NCBI GenBank assembly: GCA_003586115.2
Contig: QVOM02000034.1
Span: 128,623,936 to 128,687,935 of the forward strand
Source of the DNA: Salvator merianae
Lineage: Eukaryota > Chordata > Lepidosauria > Squamata > Teiidae
DNA: 64,000 nt
Reading direction: 5' to 3'
Shown: positions 45,850 through 57,599 of the stretch, one piece after another
Layout: every line of letters starts with the position of its first letter
Numbering within the stretch: the stretch's first letter is position 1
Program-made: the position numbers and the translations under genes
The notes under the pieces: generated by a model
The model's input: the letters and a program-made list of their open reading frames with translations, nothing else
Databases searched by the model: none
Told to the model about the DNA's origin: nothing

Positions 45850-46560
45850 TCCTTTATTGACTTTCTATAAGAATTAGAAAACGAGCTTGTAACTCTGGAT
45901 TTGAAGATGAAAGATGAAAGAAGACAGATCAGAAGAAGAAGGGAACTGAGAAACCAGGAGGGGCAAGAAATTAGAAATTTAGAAGAAAGTTTTGAAGAAG
46001 GGGGAAGCTAAAATGTAATGAACAAAGGCTACCTATGTACCCATTTGGAAATAAGACATATGTTTATGTATTTTAACATAAAAGTAAAAAGAAGGAAGGA
46101 AGGAAGGAAGGAAGGAAGGAAGGAAGGAAGGAAGGAAGGAAGGAAGGAATTGTTACTACCCTGACTACCAGGCTTAAGGAACTGCAAGAAACAGCATCTA
46201 TGGCCATGGATGCAGCCACTAACAATGCAACTAACATTACAAATGCAACATACCATAGACTCACTTCAGGAATAGGTCACAGATTTGTACAACCATGCCT
46301 GCTGGATGAACGTCTGCTTGAGGGAGATGAAAGAGAATTTAGCAGGCTCAGACATGGTTAAGTTTTTGATTGACTGGTGGAATAAAATTCTCCCAGATCT
46401 TCACCTGCCCCACCTGGATATTGCTGGGGCTCACAGGAGCCTGCACACAAGACCAGATTTGAATCACTATCCAAGAGACATCATCACTGTATAGCAATAG
46501 TTCCCTCTGTATTTCCAAAACCCATGACATCACATGGCAGTATTTGAAATCATTTCATCA
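45850..46560 (+). repeat. L1 LINE ORF1 remnant
   Basis: The frame near 46340-46494 reads KENLAGSDMVKFLIDWWNKI, then AHRSLHTRPDLNHYPRDIIT. This matches the C-terminal RNA-binding part of L1 ORF1 proteins (AHRS... PRDIIV). The upstream part carries coiled-coil-like codons (LENELVTLDLKMKDERRQI). A (GGAA)n tract interrupts it. Old and broken. Confidence 0.6.
46091..46149. repeat. (GGAA)n microsatellite
   Basis: About 14 GGAA units. Confidence 0.98.
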
Positions 46561-46749
46561 GACACACATGTACTATTCATGATTGCCCTATGGGCTCATT
46601 AACTGCATCCCTTATGATTATTGCACATTTTTTTTTTGTCTATGTGTGTATTAATCTACCAGAAGGAAACACTTTGGAGACCACTTTCAAGCGGTATCCT
46701 GTTGAAGTGTGCAGTGGTGCCATTTTCACATTGTAGCCTGTTCCAATGT

Positions 46750-47065
46750 TGCATCCATGCAGAAGAAGAAGAAGAACTTGGTTTTTTATACCCTGCTTTT
46801 CTCGGCCGAAGCTGACTCAAAGCGGCTTACAAGGTTATTTTTCACCTGAAGGCTTACATCTATCTGTCTCCCGCATCACACAATATGATGCTCCCTATTT
46901 ATCTACTTGCAATTACTTGCTTTCGAACAGCTAGGTTGGCTAGAGCTAGAGGCCAGTAGAGGGCGCTCATCCCCTCTACACAGCAGACAGGGGCCTTGAA
47001 CTCCGATCCTCTTATTGAAAGATCAGTGCCTTAGCCTTCTGTGCCACCGTGCCTCTCAGTTTTCT
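46750..47065 (-). repeat. tRNA-derived SINE with L2-like tail
   Basis: The minus strand starts GAGAGGCACGGTGGCACAGA (A-box region) with GGAGTTCAAGGCCCC as B box. It ends ACCTTGTAAGCCGCTTTGAG and GAGAAAAGCAGGGTATAAAA, then a CTT run. The tail is L2-like, so a LINE-assisted SINE. It is a different family from the copies at 3.1 and 48.3 kb. Confidence 0.7.
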
Positions 47066-47274
47066 ACCAGTGGGTCATGCCTCTCAATAGACCACTTCAC
47101 ATTGCAGACATGGCATTCCTTGTGGGCTGCTGGTGTGGACCAGAAGTGCCATGCAGATGCAACTTATGTGTCAGAAAGGCTCCTTGGACCTGTAAACAGA
47201 GTTATTCTGGGTAGCATGAAAAAATATGAATTCACTTCTTGTTTAAAGTATTATAACTATGTCTGTGTGATTAT

Positions 47275-47278
<4 letters not shown>

Positions 47279-47308
<30 letters not shown>
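47279..47308. repeat. (GT)n microsatellite
   Basis: About 15 GT units. Confidence 0.98.
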
Positions 47309-47309
<1 letters not shown>

Positions 47310-47716
47310 TGGGTATATTTATATATAAAAACATATATATGGTCTGAAAAAGCACAACACACTTCCTATGACTGAATACAGCAAATGTAAGTACACTTAT
47401 GGTTCTGCCACTTAGGGTGTATCCACATACCAGCCTTGTTGTTGCAAATCCACCTTTTCTCATGTGGTAGTAAAGCTTGCCAGTGGTGATGAATTGTCCA
47501 CAGTTCTGAATTTGGATGCTGTAGAACACCTCTATGTAATATCTATATGTTGTGTTTTGCTTCTGCTGTCTTCCAGGTTAATCTCTGGAACGGTAGTGTT
47601 TTAGTCCTTAATCTCTGGGTAAACTGGGGCATTTGGGCAAAAAGACAATGGTGTGAGTCACAAAATGGTGACTGCCAATGCCATGTTGCTGAATCTTACA
47701 CTCAATGGCATTTGAT

Positions 47717-47917
47717 CAGCGGTGGCCCGTCCCTTTAAATGCGGGTGTTCGCTCCCGTGCCATCGCCGTTCGCGGGGCCACTGAACCTCCGTAGTGACGC
47801 AGCGGGTCGCCTAGCAGGTCGCAGCCACCCGCTGCGTCACTACGGAGGCTCGGTGGCCCCACGAATGGCGATGGGGCGGGAGCGAACACCCGTATTTAAA
47901 GGGACGGGTCGCTGCTG
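47717..47917. mobile_element. hAT hairpin MITE, 201 bp, CpG-rich, with 8-bp duplication
   Basis: Ends CAGCGGTGGCCCGTCCC and GGGACGGGTCGCTGCTG. Arms of about 90 bases pair almost perfectly around a short centre (near 47805-47830). The 8-bp duplication CATTTGAT is exact (47709-47716 and 47918-47925). The ORF inside (61 aa) is an artefact of the palindrome. The dense intact CpG suggests recent insertion or no methylation decay. Confidence 0.95.
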
Positions 47918-47925
47918 CATTTGAT

Positions 47926-48309
47926 AGCACAAGAAGAAACTGTGAAACTACAAATTTGTTGTCTGGGGAAATCCCTCATTGATACTTGTTCATAAGCCAA
48001 CAATACCACACATGTCCCTGACATTCATGCTGACAAATTGGGGTGGAATGACAGTGAATGTAGACTGATGGTAAGTGGTTTTAGCTGTACAGCAAGACAA
48101 GCTTTTCAATATTTTGGGATGGAACAGACTGAAGCAATGTCTGGGTCTGTATTCAGCTCTCCTGGGGAAATAGAGTGAGCTAGTGACTGTAATGTTCCTC
48201 AGAAGAATCTTGGGATTGCCAAGGATTTTTTGAAGAAAAGAAGAAAAAGTATCCCCCAAAATTAGTAGGCCCATTGCATTCAAGGGAATTTATTCCTAGT
48301 TAAGAAGAT
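47926..48309. other. No gene recognised
   Basis: One minus ORF (97 aa, 47990-48283) without known motif. Confidence 0.4.
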
Positions 48310-48505
48310 ACAGGCAGTGGCTGTTGCTCAGTGGCAGAGCAAACTGCCTGGAAAGCAGAGAGTTGCCGGTTAAATCCCCAGCTTCTCCCCAGAAGCAGGT
48401 AATGGCAAAACAGTTCTGTGTATCTGTTAAGAAAACTGCATAAAAAGGTGCCCATGGCGGTGCTCATGCAGTCAAGCAGGAGTCATCCATGAGTTGATAG
48501 TATCT
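48310..48505 (+). repeat. tRNA-derived SINE
   Basis: GGCTGTTGCTCAGTGGCAGA (A box), CCGGTTAAATCCCC (B box, one base off), then a tail with CCAGAAGCAGGTAATGGC and AAGAAAACTGCATAAAAAGG. Same family as the copy at 3075-3268. It ends in an AAC-rich run. Confidence 0.8.
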
Positions 48506-48688
48506 AACAAAAATAACAACAACAACAGAAACAAAAACAAAGACACAGGATGGCTGTCCAGGTGTATAATTTGTACAAATATGACCAGCATTCAAAGTAT
48601 ACTTTTAACCATGGAGAGTAGGTGGCTCTGGCTTTCAGGTTTAACTTATTGTATGTAAATGGAGCAATGTTTAAAATTTAGTCAGTCA

Positions 48689-49885
48689 GGCCGCATTCCA
48701 ACACAGCATTTAATCAGTTTAGAGGCCGCCTTCAGTTCCCGCTGGCTCAACATGGTCTTGCCATTCCGTAGCTTTTCTGGACTAAATTGGCGAAATCCAG
48801 ATGACTTTGTATTCGGATTTAATGAGTTCTCAAGCTGTTACAGATCGCTAGCGTGTTTTACTTTGTGATGTGAGAACAGGGAATTAGACTATTTTGGGAG
48901 GGACCGTACTTTTTGGGGGGAGTCCGGAGGGAGGGCTTCCCATTTCATGCTGTCCAATGACAAACTTTGTGGGTGGGCAGGAAGCGCAGTAGTTTCTTCT
49001 GCCTCCATTATCCCCCCTTCCGTCGCTGCCAGGAGAAAAGAAAACCATCCTCCTTTTTACTTCGCTAAGCTGCAGTCCTTTCTCTTTCTTTATCCCTCAT
49101 TTGACACTGCCAGGAAGAAATTAAAGACTTCCTCCACTTCCGTCTGCTGATTAAACCAAAAAAGAAACTGCGCCTCTTTGGGGTTGCAGTCCTCTTGCCC
49201 CAGCAAAGAACCCACTTAAAATCAGTTTTGCCATCAGCAGCACACAGCTGCACAGTGGGGACACATGCCACTGGGGATGTCTCGGGGGGAGATGAGGCAC
49301 AGTCCATTTGCTGGCCATGAACTGCACTATCACAATAATAGAGCCTCCCTACGTTCCCTCCCCATGTTTCCCCTTCTTCATGGACCTCTCCCTGCTTTTG
49401 TACTACTTTAAATTGCGCAATTGCGCAGAAGTGGATTTACAAGGGAGCAGAAATCTCCATCTGCCCCTTAAGAAGCTTAATTGTGCAGTACACATGGTTT
49501 TAAAGTTCTGCTTGTGTAGACAGAGGCTGTAGGGGGGAGAAGGAGCAAATGGCGAATGACTAGTAATGCTGACAAGTGAATCCATGTTCTGAGGCAGCAG
49601 CAGGGACCTACAGAGAGTGGAGCTTGACCTTCCTGCCCCTGTGATGTCAAGATTTGAATATTGGGACTGCAGCCAATCTCTGACTGCACAGGGAGGAGAA
49701 TCTGATGAGCGGTGGAGGCAGAAAAGGTTCTATTTCTCCGTGCCAAGCACGGGAAACAGCAGTGTGAGAACGAGCAAGTACGAATTGAGTCCGTGTTAAA
49801 CTGTAACTATGGGAATGATCAGAAGACCAATTCAGTCCTTGTACTCTTCCGATACGGATTAAATTTATGATGTCAGACCGTGGCT
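48689..49885. mobile_element. 1.2-kb interspersed repeat, copy 2
   Basis: Ends GGCCGCATTCCAACACAGC and, read in from the right, AGCCACGGTCTGACATC. TCA flanks both sides (48686-48688 and 49886-49888). It is colinear with copy 1 (19530-20711). It has no transposase-like ORF. Confidence 0.85.
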
Positions 49886-49888
49886 TCA

Positions 49889-51700
49889 GTGTCAAAGTGT
49901 TTTACACAGCACTTCTAAGAACCATCTTTAACAGAAAGGGACAAAACGTCACTCTGAGAAATTCTGGCTTGGGATCCCCAGGTGTATAATAAGGAGCAAC
50001 AAGATATATTAAATTGGTTATTCTTTTTTTTATGTATGGAAGAAGAGCTGCTCAAACCTGCAGTGAAAGGTTCTGGGAACACTGCTGATCAGGTGCAACC
50101 TGGCAGTTACAGCATTCAAAGGGAGATCACAGCAGAACCTTAACTGTTGGTTAGATTTTCCAAGCCCTTTCTAGCTGCTCTTTTCCCTTCCAGGCCAGCA
50201 CATTGCAAGAATAATTATCCAGAGTAAATACTTAGACTGCAATAGGTTGATAAACTTACATAATCATTATTCATTTAACAATAGCAGCCTAAATGAGGAA
50301 ACATCTTATAAGGTCAGGAGGGCAACATTTAGTATAAAGTTCATGAAGCAATCAATAATGGTTAACTAGGATACACAAACACATCCTGTGTCCTGGGCAG
50401 TGGGGGTCCTGGCCTAAAACACTGCCCATTACTAAGCTCCTTGAAGTATTTTGCACAAGATCCCCTTATACCATCCTGAAAGGCAGGGCATTGTATTGTC
50501 CTATACTGCCAGGGGAGTTGGGATAGATTGGCTAAAGGATGTGGCTTGCATAAAGCTGATCACCAAACCTGTGTCTGAGCAAAACCAAAACCCTACAGCT
50601 TTACGATTGCCCTTTTCACAAGATTGTTGCCTGAAGCTGACTTATACCCACACTCAGCCCCTATAGAAGCTTGTCTTTCAACCTAGTAGAATTATGTGGA
50701 GTGTGTACATTAAGGAAACAAGGTTTGTGAGGAGGTGCAAAATTAGGAACAATCAACAGCCATCGAGCACAGTAAGCCCTTCTGTAAAAGAAAATAACAG
50801 AACGTCAGACATGACTTTGTTGTGCCGGGTCAGTCATTTCTCTTCTTTCTTCTGAGGTCTCTGCAAAACTAAGAAGCTCACTTGTAAACCAGCAGTAATC
50901 TGTATACCCCAGGGAGGTAGTCATAGTTATCTTTAAGAATCATTTCTAGAAGGGTCTAGTAAATGGTGCAAAAATGTGAAACCTGTTTTCTTTCAGAAGT
51001 CTCTTTTGGAGCTGCTATTAATAGGTGTTTTGGGCTTCAGTGCAGGGGGAGGAGGAGGATATTTGTAGTAAAAATAAGCACTGCTGTTGCCAGGTAACCA
51101 TACTTCCAATGGTACCATAGCACTGGGGATAGGTTGAAAGCTGGCTTGAGGAAATGGCTCGCTGTATAGCTTTGATCAGTGACTCACAGAGCAGAAATGA
51201 AGATGCGTAAGACAATGGCACAGCCAGGATGGGAGGAAATTCATACGTTTAAAGATAGGAAAAGGTCATGTGTTTCCTCCAAAAAGGATATAGACAATTC
51301 CAGTTAATGGAAATAGAAGATGATCCACTCCATAAACAGCTCAAATTATACCCCTTGGTCTACCATAACCCCACTTTCATGATTACTTGTCTTTTGGTTG
51401 ATTCAATAAAGGGAGATTATCCCCTCTTCCCACTGTCCTAGCATGATTGATACCCACATGTTGATTATAATATCTGTATTGTGTCTTATGCACCTGGATT
51501 CTTAGCATAAGAATTCAATCATTTTATCCCTACTTTGCCAAATTGCTGATGTGGGTTGTGCAGTGCTGATGTGTATGGGAAACTAATGAGCACAGAACAT
51601 AGAGACAGTTGTACAATAATGCCAGAACTAAGCTGTGTGCACCTGAAACAAGGATGATTTTCACAGTCTCTGTTGGCTTTATGAAATTCTGGTTCACCTG
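49889..51700. other. No gene recognised
   Basis: Unique-looking sequence with ORFs below 75 aa and no defined repeat ends. Confidence 0.4.
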
Positions 51701-51724
51701 GAAACAATGTGTGCATCCCTTCAG

Positions 51725-52192
51725 TCTCAGGACTGATTTGTGATCAGTGGGTCTTGAGCACCTTCAGACTATGGAAAGGCATGGGTGGGATCAATACCAT
51801 CTGCACAATGGTGGTGGTCCAGACCAGTCCACACCATGACTTTGAAGCTCACATGAACTTTGCAGCCAGACTCCCATGCCTCTGAGGGCTAGGAATGGAA
51901 GCTTCTAGCCTTGTGGCCTCTGGGAGATGCATTTCAGTGCAACACTGAAACAAATCTCTTGGTAGTCTAGAACACAGGAGGTGTGCCTTCTGCATGCCTC
52001 CCACGTTCTGGATCGGGGCTGCTGATCCACTGGCAGACCTGATTAGGGTCTAGTAATCCTGATCAGGGCTTCCCTGATTGAGATCATGCTCCATCTAAAG
52101 CAAACAAAGCCACACCAGCAGGGGGTGGAGCCTTATATATACACATTAGCATATGGATCTAGTATCTGGATTAAGAGCCTATGCAGAAAGGG
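51725..52192. mobile_element. MITE of a further family (family D), diverged
   Basis: GATCAGTGGGTCTTGAGC, GGTGGTCCAGACCAGTCC and TCTGAGGGCTAGGAATGG match 62969-63290. The right end TATGCAGAAAGGGCC at 52178-52192 matches the left end of that copy inverted. Confidence 0.65.
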
Positions 52193-52285
52193 CCAATGAC
52201 ACAATCCAAGCACAGAACAGCATGTGAAATATGCTGGCCATGAGCAGAAAGTTGGGAACCTTCTCACAGATGCTAATTTTATAGA

Positions 52286-52334
52286 TGATATAGATATAGA
52301 TATAGATATAGATATACATATACATATACATAAG
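52286..52334. repeat. (GATATA)n / (CATATA)n microsatellite
   Basis: Six-base units GATATA then CATATA. Confidence 0.95.
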
Positions 52335-52681
52335 GTCTCAAGGAGGTCACAATAAAATTAGGATAAAAATAGATAAAATGCATAAGTTAAAACAGTGACA
52401 GTGCTTGTATTGGGAGGGGATGCTGTTCCCTCAGCCCAAGGTGCCTCCCTGATATGCATATGTAAATTTCTTCTCTGAACTTCAAGGAGTATTCCCTGTG
52501 ATCTGCTAATGGGCATCAACACTATGGCTAAAGGCACTACTGTCACTTCCCTTAGCCCCAAGAAGCCACAGTATTACATTGGCCTCTCTATTCCTGCCAC
52601 ACCAGATGCAGATACCTAACAGTGGTTTGGTTCACAATGCATTTCTGCAAGAAAAAAAGAGCAGCTTACCATAATTAAGTG

Positions 52682-52731
52682 TTGGGCTTCTAGACATTCA
52701 GGAATACGTAAGCAATGTCTGGATGCAGCCC
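52682..52731. mobile_element. Right arm of a family B foldback MITE
   Basis: TAAGCAATGTCTGGATGCAG followed by CCC matches the terminal arm of 23378 and 28392. Confidence 0.5.
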
Positions 52732-54884
52732 TAGACATTATAGGAGCTTTCCATGGTGCTGAAGTTTAGACGATTTATGGACAGTCTATTGCCTAGTTTC
52801 AAGGGTCTATGGTCAAGGGTCCTTATATGTTTGCTTTCTCCAATCACACCTAGTGAGAGAAAGCCCACATCTACATTGTGGGGGTTGCCCCTTGACATGG
52901 TGGTGAGATCATACTCACCCACCACTGCATTTAGCTGTACTCACCATGTTGATCCTTAGTGCACTAGAAGGTCTTTTTAGGCTTCCATAAGTGGTGTTCA
53001 TACATTCCATACTCAGAGCACCATAAGAATGAATAAGTAATGATGTGACCTCTCAGTTAACTATGCTAAACACCAGAGTTTATTCCTGAACAGGCCTGTT
53101 GGCAAGACTTGAAGTTCCTTGACACAACCTGATGAACTTTGCTTAATGTTGTACCCACAAATACTACGAGGGGGAAAGATATTAACAGAGAACTTCATTT
53201 TGCCATACTGTGTCCTGTAGAGATTTTGCCAAAATCAAATGAAGACAGGAAGAATGTCAGGTATTAGGCAAATTCAGCATCCATTTCCCAGCTACAAATA
53301 TGTTCCTCTGAATTCTTTTTGCTTCTCAGATTTTACTAGGGCATTTTTCACCAACCCAACCATCAATTGCCTTGAACTGCAATATCCATCAGCCCTAACC
53401 AAATAGATATACTAGTTAGGGATCAAGGGAGTTGTCAGGCCAAAGCATTTAGGTTTGCAAGGGGTGCCCACATCAGAACCTAATACAGGACACATGCTTA
53501 TTACTCTGTTGTAATAGCAAGAATGTGTTTTTTCCCCTGTCTGCTCTGTGAAGACGGGAGGCTGTCTTCTTAAAATGTATTCCTTGCTGAACTGTTCTTT
53601 CTCTTTCATCCAAAACTTTGTTGATGATATAAAAACTGATGGGGAACCCAATGTGAAGAAACCCAATGGAAATAGTATTATTGTTCTTGCTAAGGACTGG
53701 AGCATCAGTCCTTTCTAGCCAGCGTGTTTAAATAAGGCATAACTTGAGTAGATAGCTCCTGCTTCAGAAGCACCACCAGAATTAACTATTTTTAACAGAC
53801 TCATAGTTTTTAAACACTCAAAGTTGACTAATTTAATGGACTTCTACTCATGGTTTCATCATAGGTAAAGGATGCTCAAAAACAGTTTTATGTGCTTGTT
53901 TACTATATGTAAAATGGAGAATATTTTAGAGGGCATAGTTCCACATCCTTCAACTTCATGGTGACATCATTACAAAAAATTATGTGTACTGTAACACCCA
54001 CACAACAATCATGAACTTTGTAGTAGTAATTATTTTCTTCTTCTCTGGTAACTGTGTGTTCTTGTGACACTAGCTTGCCTTATACTAAAGCTGGCTGTGT
54101 AGCAAATTAATATATCAAATGGAAGACCATTACAAAGAAAATGTTCCTTTTATAATGGACTCTGCTTCCTTATATATCACAGAAGATGCCAGAGGAATTC
54201 TGGGTAGCTTCCATGTTTTGCCTCTTCTGCTTCCACCGGTGGTTTTTTTTGTGATGAAGAAGATGCCTAATATCCTGAACCTTGTGCAAAATTCAAGGAG
54301 AAATGGAAGAGGAAGTTTTAATAGAGGAAAAAAATATTCAGATTACTATTATTTTGTCCTATATGTTGAAATACTCAAGTTATAAATTCAGAGCTTGTCT
54401 TTGTTGTACAATGGATGAAGAAAATTACTTCCCCACTTCAATATCAAAACCAGCACAGAGATATGAAAACCCTGGGGCCAAGGCTTGACTAAAAAGTAAA
54501 GCTTTCTGCTTAATAGATTTTTATATAATACCTAATAGATAAAATTTATTATATTACATTAATTATAAGTAATCAATAAATAAAAATTAGTAGATTATAC
54601 ATGGGAACTGTAAAGAAAATCATAGATTAGGACCATTTTGTCTGCTTCATTTATTCGGTTCTAGTCATAACAATAACCTCTGACAAAGTCACCTTTGTCA
54701 GAAAATATAAATCAAATTTAGGAACAAGTACAAACATATTTTGACAATTTCATTGGTTTTTAGTGCAGCTTGTGTCACAGATAACTGTTGGAGAATCCCT
54801 GAGGAAACAAGAAAGGAGAGAGCTTCAGCTGATGCTAAGGGATAGTTTCACACAATATGTTTGTGGTGGTAAACCTCCTTCGGG

Positions 54885-54985
54885 GGGAAACCGACCCATT
54901 CAGTTGTCAGAAGGCCACAGGTCAGAGGCAGAGAATCTGCTTAGCATGCAGAATGGTCCAGGTTCAACTCCCCGGTGGGGATGAG
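54885..54985 (+). repeat. tRNA-derived SINE fragment
   Basis: GGTCAGAGGCAGAGAATCTG, AGCATGCAGAATGG and CAGGTTCAACTCCCC (B box). This head resembles a well-known squamate SINE type. Confidence 0.6.
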
Positions 54986-55339
54986 AAAATTTCTGCCTAA
55001 AACTACAAAGTAACACAAATAGCTCTGAGCTATATGCAGATTGAGACTTTTTGTTTGTTTGTTTGTTTTACTCCCAATTGGGCAAAATGATGCTTTTATT
55101 AGGTCATTTTCAGTTAGTGGGTATAGAAATTGTAGTCCTTGTGCAGAGGGGTTTTCTTTAAAGAAAAAAAAGTGCAATTTTAGAAATCAGCTAAAAGATT
55201 AGGAAGTATGATAGAGTGTCACAAAATTATGAGTGGGTTGGAAACAAAACAGATATAATTTGGTTACAGATCAACAGCTTGTTATTAAACAACTCTCCCT
55301 GCTCTGTAAATGCTATCTCTGCTTCCTCTGTTTATTATA

Positions 55340-56175
55340 ACAAGCTATGTGGGAATGAGCGAATACAGTGAAGATGAACCCTCAGAAGACAAAGACTTTG
55401 TGGGTAGAAAGTAATAAGGTCCAGGAATTGGAGATTTTGTGGACCTTTGGAGGTGCACTTGGAATCACCTCCATCCATAGAGGTCTAGGTGACCTCTGTT
55501 GCCAAGAGTGCCTGTGGTCAGGTTTGGTTGGTATACCAGCTGTGCCCTTACCTGGACAGAGCTAGCCTTGCCACAGTTTCTCATGCCCTGGTACCTCACA
55601 TTTAGAATACTGTAATGTTCTTTATGTGTGGCTACCCTTGTATCTTTTCCAGAAGCTGCAACTAGTGCAAAATGTGATGGCTAAACTGTTGAGTAAGATG
55701 CTGCTTGGAAATACATCACAGCTGTGCTTAAGCAATTGCACTATTTGCCAGTTAGCTACTGAGCCAGGTTCAAGGTTTTATGCTTGGTATAAAAAGCCTA
55801 AACAGCTTGGGACCAGGGTACTTTAAAGAATGCCTTCTTCATTACTATCCTGGATGAGCCCTGAGATTGTCTGAAGAGGTCTTACTGTGGGGCCCTGTCA
55901 TCTTATGTTGGGCCTTCTTTGTAGTAGCACCTTCCCTATGAAATGATCTCCCTCCTGCTATTTTTGAGGCATCTACACTTACAGCTTTTAGATGCCTATT
56001 AAAGACCCATGTTTATCCAGGCACTTTCTCTGACCCACATATGGGTTTTAATGTGTTTTTGATAGCTATTTTTTCTCTGTGTGGTTTTTACCTTTGTTTT
56101 TAATTTATTTTAATAAACTGCTTTGATATTTTTCTAAGAAGCAGCAGTATATAAATGTCAAATAAATAAATATTA
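55340..56175 (+). repeat. L2 LINE 3' part
   Basis: The frame reads MNPQKTKTLWVESNK, a counterpart of the L2 NP-KTE-LWV motif. A decayed C terminus of the reverse transcriptase follows. The 3' end reads GCAGCAGTATATAAATGTC, then AAATAAATAAA. Many stops; old. Confidence 0.75.
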
Positions 56176-57515
56176 GATAAAGGAGAAAAGGAGATAATTG
56201 CAAGGTTTTAGAAAGAATACTGAATAATGAAGAAAAAAGTCTTTGAAAATGATATCAAGCATATACAAATGAAAACACTTCAAGATTACCCTATTATAAT
56301 GTACTCTAAATGGGACTATTCCAGAAGAGATGGTACCTGGGCATCCATTCTAGTTCCCATTGATACATGTGTCCTCCATGTATTTGCCTAACCCTTTTCT
56401 AAAGATATTCAGGGCGGTTGATGTCACAACCTCTTCTGGTATACAGATGATCCTTCTCTCAGATAAGCTCAGGTTGGTTGCTTATAGTTACAGCAATGTC
56501 TCTCAGGAGTCCTAAGTCACCCTGGCACAAAGAGCGCTTTCCAGAGCACAGATCCCAACATTTTCTCTCATGCAGGTTCTGGTTGCAGCACTGGAAGTGA
56601 AGCCTGCCAGAACCACATGCTTGCTGCAAAACATTGCAACCAGGGAACTTCTATTGTCTTTTTTGATGTTTCTGCCCAGGGCTATTGTCAAGAACACAGG
56701 AAATGGCTGTGGAAATAGGGTATTTTCTGTGTTCCAGATAACATGGAGAGATTCAAGGTACCTCTGCACAGTGAGTGTGAGAGAAAGAATAGTAGGAAGA
56801 ACTGTCAGAGCTCTTCCTACTAATTTACTGTTATAGCTCTCAACCGAGTGTTTATGGAAGGATGTTGAACATACCATTTATGCCAAGAGGGGACAGGAAT
56901 GAGCTATCTCTGCACCCATGGTATGCTGTCAAGCCACCATAAAGGAGCAGTGTGTATCTTACCTTAGAGTAGAAGGCTTTTCCACAGCTGTGCTGGAATT
57001 CCTGCTTTCTTGTACTCACTCCTTTTCCCTTGGTTTCCGAGCTACCTGCTTCTCTTTCATTCTGTGATTTTAGCTCTGCAATTTTGCTTTCTTAGCTGGC
57101 CGATTCTGTCCTTTCTTCTCAGGCTTATGTTTTTTAGTTTGTTTCAGCCTTTCACAGCTTGTCACAGCCTGTCACAGTATTTCAACCCCTTTATGTCAGA
57201 TTCTATTTCAACTTTTTATTCTTTACAGGCTCAAAACAACCATCAGTCCTGAAGCAGACATTTTTTTAAAAAACTATATAATCCTGATGACAATTGAAGC
57301 AACTACATTTTTAATACAATTGCAAATTGCTATCCAGTCCTGAAGAGCCAATCCCTACTTTTGTAGATTAATCAGGTTTCCAGTCAGGAACCTAGTACCC
57401 TTGCTAAGTTATGCAATGACAATTTACCTTGGATACTTTACTCATTATTTTGGATTATTATAAACTGAAAACTTGGATCTAGTTTTTTTGTACAAGGGCA
57501 CATGTTTGCATTGGC
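56176..57515. other. No gene recognised
   Basis: ORFs on both strands around 56512-56877 overlap and match nothing known. Confidence 0.4.
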
Positions 57516-57599
57516 TGTGGGAAGTACACAGAAAAATAAAGATACCCTGATGAACTCTGTGGGAAGTACACAGAAAAATAAAGATACCCTGATGAACTC
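57516..57599. repeat. Exact 42-bp tandem duplication
   Basis: Two identical units (57516-57557 and 57558-57599), starting TGTGGGAAGTACACAGAAAA. Confidence 0.95.

Larger units (their letters stand above)
52193..54879. other. No gene recognised
   Basis: It includes a (TAGATA)n-type tract at 52286-52334 and a foldback-family B arm at 52682-52731. ORFs up to 97 aa show no motif. Confidence 0.4.

Noticed and set aside
45243..48505. Functional tRNA genes at the tRNA-like stretches
   Set aside because: The A and B boxes sit in SINE heads followed by SINE tails. The cloverleaf pairing is not kept.
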